A stretch of DNA of 64,000 bases from Cristatella mucedo (lineage: Eukaryota; Bryozoa; Phylactolaemata; Cristatellidae). The stretch's first letter is position 1. Each line of letters begins with the position of its first letter. The position numbers and the translations under genes were made by a program. This document shows, in pieces, positions 56,711 to 64,000 of the stretch. The stretch is taken from positions 476,501 through 540,500 of the forward strand of contig WPIO01000050.1 in NCBI GenBank assembly GCA_009760855.2, in the 5' to 3' direction. Below the pieces are notes generated by a model. It was not told the DNA's origin. It made no database searches and was given only the letters and a program-made list of their open reading frames with translations.

Positions 56711-59700
56711 TCGACGCAAGAAAGCACATTGGCCGAAATCTCTTCCATGGCTACAACGGAAGCAGGGAGTAGCAGCAGCGAAACGACGGTTGACGAAAAG
56801 GGGCGATCTTTCCTGTCGCAAGCCCCGGCGGTCAGCCAGTCATATGGATCACAATCGAACGCTAGCGACATGACTGAGCCAAAAAGTTCGGCTACCACGA
56901 GTGGCACGTCCTTATACAGTTCAGCTGCTGAAAGCCTGGATGCAACTGCTACGGCTGCCATGCTCTCTAGCCAAGCTTCCGCTACCGTGACGACTCAGCA
57001 AGCTGCTACGCTAACAATAGAATCATCAGCAAAGTACCAGCTTACCACGATGACCGATATTTCAACAAACACAAATGACACCTATTCATCGTTGTCTGCC
57101 TCTGCTTCAGTCAACCAATCCTCTCCGTCAACCGGGATTTCGACTCAGCAATCTGCTACTTCTACGATGCAGGCTTCAGCTACCGACGAGATAATCACGA
57201 CGACAGGTCTTTCAACCAACAATAGCTACACGTCGTCACTGAGCTCAGCACCGACAAGCCTGCAAACGACTGCTGCGCCTACGATGTCGTCTAGCACCGC
57301 TTCCGTCACTGCATCGTCTCTATCGTTGGACGTGACGATTCAGCAATCAGCTACACCTACGTTGCAACCATCAGCGACACAGCTGCTTAATACGACAGTG
57401 ACCAACGATTCTACAACCGCAAATGGCCAAATCAGCACATCGCCCGCAAGCTTAATAGTGACTGATACATCTTCATCGTTGTCTGGCCCTGCTTCAGTCA
57501 ACCAATCCACTCCCTCAACTAGGGTTTCGACTCAGCAATCTGCTACGTCTACAATGCAAGCTTCAGCTACCTACGAGATAATCACGACGACAGGTCTTTC
57601 AACTACCAATAGCTACACATCGTCATTGAGCTCAGGATCGACAAGCCTGCAAACGAATGCTACGTCTGCGATGTCGTCTAGTACCGCTTCCATCACCGCA
57701 TTGTCTACATCGTTGGAAGCAATAACTCAGCAATCAGCTACACATACAGTGCAACCATCAGCAACACAACTGCTCAATACGACAGTGACCGAAGATTCTA
57801 CAACCGCAAATGGCCGATTCAGCACAGCACCCACAAGCTTAATAGTGACTGATACGTCTTCATCGTTGTCTGGCCCTGCTTCAGTCAACCAATCCTCTCC
57901 CTCAACCGGGGTTTCAACTCAGCAATCTGCTACTTCTACGATGCAGGCTTCAGCTACCTACGAGATAATCACAACGACAGGTCTTTCAACCAACAACAGC
58001 TACACGTCGTCACTGAGCTCAGCACCGACAAGCCGGCAAACGACAAGTACGTCTGCGATGTCGTCTAGCCCTGCTTTCATCACCGCATCGTCTACATTGT
58101 TGGATGCGACGACTCAGCAAGCAACTAAGCTTACAGTGCATCCATCAGCGACGTACCTGCTTAACGCGACAACGACAGACGGTTCTACAGCAGCAAATGG
58201 CCAAATCAGCACAACACACGCCAGTTTAATAGCGACTGATACGTCTTCATCGTTGTCTGGCCCTGCTTCAGTCAACCAATCCTCTCCCTCAACTGGGGTT
58301 TCGACTCAGCAATCTGCTACTTCTACGATGCAGGCTTCAGCTACCTACGAGATAATCACGACGACAGGTCTTTCAACCAACAATAGCTACACGTCGTCAC
58401 TGAGCTCAGCACCGACAAGCCTGCAAACGACAAGTACGTCTGCGATGTCGTCTAGCCCTGCTTTCATCACCGCATCGTCTACATTGTTGGATGCGACGAC
58501 TCAGCAAGCAACTAAGCTTACAGTGCATCCATCAGCGACGTACCTGCTTAACGCAACAACGACAGACGGTTCTACAGCAGCAAATGGCCAAATGAGCACA
58601 ACACACGCCAGTTTAATAGCGACTGATACGTCTTCATCGTTGTCTGGCCCTGCTTCAGTCAACCAATCCTCTCCCTCAACTGGGGTTTCGACTCAGCAAT
58701 CTGCTACTTCTACGATGCAGGCTTCAGCTACCTACGAGATAATCACGACGACAGGTCTTTCAACCAACAACAGCTACACGTCGTCACTGAGCTCAGCACC
58801 GACAAGCCTGCAAACGACAAGTACGTCTGCGATGTCGTCTAGCCCTGCTTTCATCACCGCATCGTCTACATTGTTGGATGCGACGACTCAGCAAGCAACT
58901 AAGCTTACAGTGCATCCATCAGCGACGTACCTGCTTAACGCAACAACGACAGACGGTTCTACAGCAGCAAATGGCCAAATGAGCACAACACACGCCAGTT
59001 TAATAGCGACTGATACGTCTTCATCGTTGTCTGGCCCTGCTTCAGTCAACCAATCCTCTCCCTCAACTGGGGTTTCGACTCAGCAATCTGCTACGTCTAC
59101 AATGCAGGCTTCAGCTACCTACGAGATAATCACGACGACAGGTCTTTCAACCAACAGTAGCTACACGTCGTCACTGAGCTCAGCACCGACAAGCCTGCAA
59201 ACGACTAGTACGTCTGCGATGTCGTCTAGCCCTGCTTTTATTACCGCATCGTCTACATTGTTGGATGCGACGACTCAGCAAGCAACTAAGTTTACGGTGC
59301 AACCATCAGCGACGTACCTGCTTAACGCAACAACGACAGACGGTTCTACAGCAGCAAATGGCCAAATGAGCACAACACTCGCCAGTTTAATAGCGACTGA
59401 TACGTCTTCATCGTTGTCTGGCCCTGCTTCAGTCAACCAATCCTCTCCCTCAACCGGGGTTTCAACTCAGAAATCTGCTACGTCTACAATGCAGGCTTCA
59501 GCTACTTACGAGATAATCACGACGACAGGTCTTTCAACCACCAACAGCTACACATCGTCATTGAGCTCAGCATCGACAAGCCTGCAAACGACTAGTACGT
59601 CTGCGATGTCTTCTAGCACTGCTTCCGTCACTGCACCGTCTACATTGTTGGGTTCGACGATTCAGCAAGGAACTAAGCTTACAGTGCAACCATCAGCGAC

Positions 59701-60632
59701 GTACCTGCTTAACGCGACAATGACAGACGGTTCTACAACCACAAATCGCCAAATAAGCACAGAGGCCACGAAAATAATAGTGACTGCTACCTCTTCATCG
59801 TCGACTAGCCCTGCTTCAGTCACCCAATCCTCTGTGTCGACTGGGATATCGACTCAACAATATGCTACGTCTACGATGCGTCCTTCTGCTCCGTACCTGA
59901 TGAACACGACGACAGGTCTTTCGAACAACACTAGTTACACATCTTCATTGAGCTCAGCGTCCACAAGCCTGCAAGCGAGTGGTACGTCTGCGATGTCGTC
60001 TAGCACTGCTCTCATTACTGCATCGTCTACGTCGTTGGGCGCGACGACTCAGCAAACAGCTGCGCATACAATGAAACCGTCAGCAACGTACGTACTTAAC
60101 GCTATAATTACAGAGGATTCTACAACCGTAAATGGCCAAATCAGCACAGCGCCCATGAGCATAAGGGTCACTGACACATCTTCATCGTTGACTGGCCCCG
60201 CTTTGGTCACCCAATCCTCGGTGGCGACTGGGATATCGACCCAACGATCTGCTGCGTATACGATGCAGGCTTCAGCTGCATACGAGATAATCACGACGAC
60301 AGGTCTTTCAACCAACACTAGCTACACACAATCTTTAAGCTCAGCATCGTCAAGCCTACAAGCGACTGCTACGTCTGTGATGTCATCTAGCACTGCTTCC
60401 GTCACTGCATCGTCGACATCGTTGGGCCTGACGACTCAGGAAGCAGCTTCGGCTACTACACAGGCTACAGTGACGTACCAGCGTACACCGACGACGATGA
60501 TGTATTCGGTGACGGCTACCAGCAGCCGATCTTTAAATGGCACAGAATCTGCGAGCTTAGCAGCTACAGCAACCCCAGCGACCTTTACCAGCCCTGTATC
60601 GATCACCCCAACCGCAAATGTCACCTTTAAAG
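56711..60632 (+). CDS. Large exon of a mucin-like, Ser/Thr-rich repeat protein
   Basis: Open for about 1307 codons, the longest frame in the window. Composition is overwhelmingly Ser, Thr and Ala with Gln, Asn and Pro, as in O-glycosylated cell-surface or secreted mucins. From 57111 the sequence repeats every 387 bp exactly (129 aa). Each unit is two related halves of 65 and 64 aa, both beginning with a TQQ motif. Many N-glycosylation sequons recur (NQS, NNS, NAT). The frame is closed on both sides by splice-like signals: a TTTACAG acceptor ending at 56710 (phase 0) and an AAAG/GTACGT donor after 60632 (phase 1), with a stop only 5 nt inside the presumed intron. So this is probably an internal exon; the first in-exon ATG is at 56747 but has no signal peptide. 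Function beyond a heavily glycosylated stalk or matrix protein is inference. The signal-peptide and C-terminal exons are not located. Confidence 0.75.
57111..60593 (+). repeat. 387-bp (129-aa) higher-order tandem repeat inside the mucin-like exon
   Basis: The anchor that encodes V-N/T-Q-S starts at 57111, 57498, 57885, 58272, 58659, 59046, 59433, 59820 and 60207. Every interval is exactly 387 bp, with no insertion or deletion. Units from about 57885 to 59430 are nearly identical at the DNA level, while the first and last units are more diverged. That pattern suggests homogenisation by unequal crossing-over in the middle and ageing edges. The sequon NQS of the anchor becomes TQS in the last two units (59820 and 60207). 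Confidence 0.93.
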
Positions 60633-60735
60633 GTACGTAATAGTTTGGAGAAGCATTATTTATTCGTGATATTTTATATTATCAGTTAGTGTAGCTCTGA
60701 ATATTTCCTTATTGGCCCTCGTATGAAATGTTCAG
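60633..60735 (+). other. Candidate 103-bp intron after the mucin-like exon
   Basis: It begins GTACGT, has a pyrimidine-leaning 3' part and ends TTCAG at 60735. It restores an open frame downstream from phase 1. Predicted from consensus only; other acceptors are possible. Confidence 0.35.
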
Positions 60736-60869
60736 CCAACAGGCGAAAGACGATAATAAGGGTGAAGCCGTGCTTTCTTGCTAACCAGACGGCATGCCCA
60801 AGCGAGCTAATGGTAATGGGAGGCATTAGTACAATGCGGTTCGTGGCTTCCACGTCCGGAAAGAACTAG
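60736..60869 (+). CDS. Candidate downstream exon of the mucin-like gene
   Basis: If the 60633-60735 intron is real, reading continues in phase for about 44 codons to a TAG at 60867-60869. The peptide is basic at first (NRRKTIIRVK) and has two cysteines in CFLANQTAC. It has no transmembrane segment or GPI signal, so it would make a secreted product, or a further exon would be needed. I do not recognise a domain. The call depends wholly on the splice prediction. Confidence 0.25.
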
Positions 60870-61660
60870 GCCGAAGACGCAGTGCTCGCTCAGGCGCTAG
60901 TCTCTGCCTCACCGAATACTAATGACACTCGTACCTTGCATTGTCGCTGGCGACTCGTTGGTGCAGCTCGAGTGAAAGACGGACAAGCTCTGACAGTAGA
61001 GGAGCACCACAGTGACAAAGAGCGACAACAACTTAGGGCAAAGTAACCGAGTCAATAACGTAGGCAGGTCTACACGACAGCGAGGAAGATTTGCAGGCAT
61101 TCAACACCGGCAATAAGATGCACTAACGGCTGTTCCGTGGCCGTCAGCTCAACGGTCAAGGTCGACTCCAATAACTCAGCCGACTGCCTGCCTCAACGGT
61201 GTCGCCTTTCTTGGGGCCTCTGCAATCGATTGTTGCTTCAGAAAACGCGAACGCTAATATCTGTCTTAATCTGTGTCATTCATCCCCACCACAGCTTAAG
61301 GATTTTTCTTTATATAGGGCAATAGCTTCTGGCTCTAGCAATTCCAAAAAGCAGCAAAATTTAGCATTCAGGTTACTTTAGGCTTTCCTGCCGGCTGACA
61401 AGTCATCTGAACATTAGAGAACGACCAAACTTGGTTGAGGATTGTCTCTCTGTTCGCCTCTCTCTCTCTCTCTCGCACAGAGATGCACAATGATGCACAA
61501 GGGCTTATGGTCTTTAGTCTATGGCTGATCGGGACGAAAACCGACGTCAGTTCATGTCGAGCCTAACGTCACAAGCTCATCCGCTATAAGTTGCCAATCT
61601 CATTCTGCTGTAGCTTCTATTGTTCATCATGCTCGCGTGTATCGCTCACTATCCTCCTGC
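60870..61660. other. Unassigned stretch 3' of the mucin-like exon
   Basis: Two weak items. On + around 61090-61165, after a TTTGCAG, a short frame reads CTNGCSVAVSSTVKVDSNNS, which vaguely resembles the end of a SEA domain. On - at 60909-61100 a 63-codon frame carries a hydrophobic run (LLSLFVTVVLLYC) like a signal peptide or anchor. A short (TC)n lies at 61455-61475. None is firm. Confidence 0.3.
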
Positions 61661-61825
61661 TCCTCCCCCTTGCTCCTCCTGCTCCTCCCCCTTGCTCCTC
61701 CTGCTCCTCCCCCTTGCTCCTCCTGCTCCTCCCCCTTGCTCCTCCTGCTCCTCCCCCTTGCTCCTCCTGCTCCTCCTGCTCCTCCCCCTTGCTCCTCCTG
61801 CACCTGCCCCGGCTCCTCCTCCGCT
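61661..61825. repeat. 22-bp pyrimidine-rich minisatellite
   Basis: Tandem copies of a 22-bp CT-rich unit (core CTCCTGCTCCTCCCCC), about six copies with shortened variants at the right end. The reading frames through it are repeat artefacts. Confidence 0.9.
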
Positions 61826-61867
61826 TAAAGCTCTTCAGACGCTCTGCTTCTGCTTTCTTTTCTTAAT

Positions 61868-63313
61868 ATGTCATTAGCCTCAGGTCAGGTCCCGGCACCT
61901 TTCAAAAAAGCTGTAGTCAGGCCACTTCTCAAGAAGGCTACACTAGACCAAGAGAACTTGAGCAACTACCGCCCAGTCTCCCTTCTACCATTCCTATCAA
62001 AGACACTGGAACGGGTCGTGGCAGACCAGCTGAACTCGTATATCGAAACCTCACACCTTGCTAGTAAGTTCCAGTCTGGCTTTAGAGCTAATCACTCCAC
62101 AGAGTCAGCATTGCTTCGGGTATACAACGACCTACTTAGGAATGCAGACATGGGTAGAGTGTCTCTTCTTGTTTTGCTCGATCTTTCGGCAGCTTTTGAT
62201 ACCATCGGTCACAAAGTACTTCTAGAGCGCCTCTCATCTCGCCTGGGCATCACTGGCACTGCTCTGCAGTGGTTCAGGTCCTATCTCAGTGGGAGACTCC
62301 AGAGTGTTGACGTGAATGGACAAAGATCATCTGAAGTACCTCTAAAATATGGAGTACCTCAGGGCTCTGTACTAGGTCCGGTTCTTTTCACCGTTTGTAC
62401 TCTCCCTCTCGCTGATGTGATTGCCAAGCACAATCTAGGCTTTCACTTCTATGCGGATGACACTCAGTTGTACCTTTGCTTTGATCCCTCCCAGCCTTCG
62501 AGCACCTCAAATTCTCTCAACTCACTTGCTGCATGCATTGATGACATCCGATCATGGATGGCAGCAAATTTTCTAAAACTAAACGATGATAAAACTAACT
62601 TACTAGTTATGGGCAAACCTAGTGTTATTCAGAAATTGGAAAGGCTGACTTTCAAAATTGGCTCTGCCAGCATATCTCCAGTTGCATCAGCTCGAAATCT
62701 AGGTGTCATATTCCAAAGCAACCTCTCGTTAGACGACCACATCAGCTCCACAGTCAAATCAGCCTATTTTCAGCTTCATAACATTGCTAAAATTAGGGCT
62801 TGTTTAGATAAGGATACCACGTCCAAGTTGGTCCATGCATTCGTGACATCTCGTCTCGACTTCTGCAACTCACTGCTTACTGGCCTACCAGCATGTGCGA
62901 TCAGGCGATTGCAGCTGGTGCAAAACTCTGCAGCTAGGCTTGTCTGTCGTGAGCGTCGCAGTTGCCACATTACTCCACTTCTCGCCGACCTGCACTGGTT
63001 ACCAGTCAAGCAACGGATTGACTTCAAGGTTTTGTCGCTCACTTTTAGGTCTCTTCATTCTATGGCTCCAGCCTATCTTTCAGAGATACTACCACATCAG
63101 GCAAAGCATCGTACCACTCGCTTTTCGGAATCCAACAGTCTAGAAATACCTCGTACAAACCTTAAATCCTTTGGAGACCGTGCATTTAGCTCGTATGCTC
63201 CCACAGCCTGGAACTCCCTCCCGACCTGCATCAGAACATCCCCTGACCTGACCACATTTAAAAGAAACTTAAAAACATACCTATTTAGGACAGCATTTAG
63301 TGGGTCCTTGTGA
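61868..63313 (+). CDS. Reverse transcriptase domain of Family A LINE ORF2 (5'-truncated but open)
   Basis: 481 codons uninterrupted to the stop at 63311-63313. RT landmarks are in order: [13 protein letters not shown] at about residues 33-45, motif [11 protein letters not shown] near 103-112, motif [11 protein letters not shown] at 162-171, and the catalytic YADD box at 195-198. The C-terminal region follows, with RLDFCNSLL and the WNSLP block of CR1/L2-type elements. The endonuclease half is missing, so the apparent start Met is just the first ATG in the fragment. It would copy Family A RNA, and possibly SINE-B RNA, if a complete ORF2 were supplied elsewhere. Confidence 0.92.
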   Translation: MSLASGQVPAPFKKAVVRPLLKKATLDQENLSNYRPVSLLPFLSKTLERVVADQLNSYIETSHLASKFQSGFRANHSTESALLRVYNDLLRNADMGRVSLLVLLDLSAAFDTIGHKVLLERLSSRLGITGTALQWFRSYLSGRLQSVDVNGQRSSEVPLKYGVPQGSVLGPVLFTVCTLPLADVIAKHNLGFHFYADDTQLYLCFDPSQPSSTSNSLNSLAACIDDIRSWMAANFLKLNDDKTNLLVMGKPSVIQKLERLTFKIGSASISPVASARNLGVIFQSNLSLDDHISSTVKSAYFQLHNIAKIRACLDKDTTSKLVHAFVTSRLDFCNSLLTGLPACAIRRLQLVQNSAARLVCRERRSCHITPLLADLHWLPVKQRIDFKVLSLTFRSLHSMAPAYLSEILPHQAKHRTTRFSESNSLEIPRTNLKSFGDRAFSSYAPTAWNSLPTCIRTSPDLTTFKRNLKTYLFRTAFSGSL

Positions 63314-63478
63314 TTCGTCCTCGATGTGCTTATGCGTGCTGACACTGTTCATGCTGCCACTAACCACATTTGCATGCTGACCCAGTGCATGTAACCCCTA
63401 ACCATGTTATTCATTTTGTTTGTTTTTCAAGCATGATTTTACTTACTATTCTATTGCGTATCACTTTGCAGCAAATGT

Positions 63479-63518
63479 AAAGCGCCTAGAAAGAGATTAA
63501 GTTCTCTGAGGGCGCTTT
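63479..63518 (+). promoter_or_regulatory. 3'-terminal hairpin of Family A LINE (putative RT recognition element)
   Basis: AAAGCGCC at 63479-63486 pairs with GGCGCTTT at 63511-63518. Inside, AGAGA (63492-63496) pairs with TCTCT (63503-63507) around a 6-nt loop. The same hairpin recurs at the 3' end of most Family A copies and, diverged, in SINE-B. In stringent LINE/SINE pairs such 3' structures are what the reverse transcriptase recognises; applying that here is inference. Confidence 0.75.
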
Positions 63519-63589
63519 ATCAAGTGCAATATTATTATTATTATTATTATTTTCTTGCTCACTCTAGTTGCTTCTATTGCACTCGCTCG

Positions 63590-63985
63590 GCTGTCGTCGC
63601 TTTGTTGTCGCTCTGCTATCGCTCCGCTGTCGCTCCGCTGTCGCTCCGCTGTCGCTCCGCTGTCGCTCCGCTGTCGCTCCGCTGTCGCTCCGCTGTCGCT
63701 CCGCTGTCGCTCAGCTGTCGCTCAGCTGTCGCTCAGCTGTCGCTCCGCTCTCGCTCAGCTCTCGCTTTGCTGTCGCTCTGCTGTCGCTCAGCTCTCCCTC
63801 AGCTCTCGCTCAGCTCTCACTTTGAGTCACTTAGATTTGCTGTCGCTCTGCTGTCGCTCCGCTGTCGCTTCGTTCTCACTCAGCTCTCGCTCAGCTCTCG
63901 CTCTACTCTCGCTCTACTCTCGCTCTGCTCTCGCTCTGCTCTCGCTCCGCTCTCGCTCAGCTTTCGCTCTGCTCTCTTCTGATGC
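63590..63985. repeat. 11-bp minisatellite (CGCTCCGCTGT variants)
   Basis: Tandem 11-bp units, first CGCTCCGCTGT then mixed CGCTCAGCTCT and CGCTCTGCTCT variants. The unit length makes three frames look open (11 aa per three units). It lies directly after the Family A tail. Confidence 0.9.
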
Positions 63986-64000
63986 CGCTCTGCTGCAGCT

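Larger units (their letters stand above)
61862..63550 (+). mobile_element. Family A LINE (L2/CR1-like), 5'-truncated, best-preserved copy
   Basis: The body begins abruptly inside ORF2 at about 61865, at the sequence that also occurs at 25699. It runs through the RT domain, C-terminal region, 3' UTR with repeated CATGCTG words, the terminal hairpin and an (ATT)n tail ending near 63550. TTTTCTT occurs just left of the body and again right after the tail, a plausible 7-bp target-site duplication. The intact frame and possible duplication make this the youngest copy here. Severe 5' truncation, typical of target-primed reverse transcription, means it cannot be autonomous. Confidence 0.93.

Noticed and set aside
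57111-60593. CRISPR array or satellite DNA
   Set aside because: Regular 387-bp spacing, but there are no spacers. The repeats are coding in one frame and bounded by splice-like signals.

Overview
This is animal nuclear DNA, not microbial. It has almost no compact coding sequence. It is packed with non-LTR retrotransposon (LINE) fragments, tRNA-derived SINEs, long dinucleotide repeats and minisatellites, and it contains one large exon with splice-like borders. I cannot name the species. The elements fit an invertebrate or early-branching chordate. No rRNA, CRISPR, operon or prokaryotic gene was seen.

Layout. 1-5050: CpG-rich left edge, then Family A LINE pieces. 5740-6180: pyrimidine tract. 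6762-9615: Family A LINEs, including one nested inside another. 10380-11335: (CA)n, (TA)n and a dimeric SINE. 12915-15390: two LINE families and a hAT/SPIN-like MITE. 15640-17650: SINE cluster. 17690-20640: GC-rich DNA with a diverged 215-bp duplication and a heptamer minisatellite. 23380-28500: a Family B LINE split by a 3.65-kb Family A LINE whose 3' half is inverted. 28800-30060: second SPIN-like MITE with an 8-bp target duplication, CpG-rich DNA and paired CRE palindromes. 31085-32060: decayed hAT transposase. 32680-33080: (CA)n tracts and a 40-bp-arm palindrome around (TA)n. 34930-37240: CpG-island-like DNA. 37560-49545: SINEs, LINEs, a roughly 400-bp (GA)n tract. 52746-54596: a 1.85-kb LTR-bounded element with a decayed gag-like frame. 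56711-60632: mucin-like exon with a 387-bp higher-order repeat. 61660-63980: minisatellites around the best-preserved LINE copy (intact 481-aa RT frame).

How the parts relate. Family A is an L2/CR1-like LINE: AP-endonuclease plus reverse transcriptase, a 3'-terminal hairpin and an (ATT)n tail. One SINE family (SINE-B) ends in the same hairpin sequence and probably borrows the Family A reverse transcriptase. A second SINE (SINE-A) has its own 3' end. At 11061-11335 the two are fused. Family B is a related LINE with a (TTACA)n tail. The two SPIN-like MITEs and the hAT transposase relic are cut-and-paste elements.

The only strong candidate host gene is the mucin-like one at 56711-60632 (+). Its first and last exons are not securely identified. 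Coordinates of decayed repeats are good to about 10-30 bp. Family names rest on recognition by eye, not on database searches.
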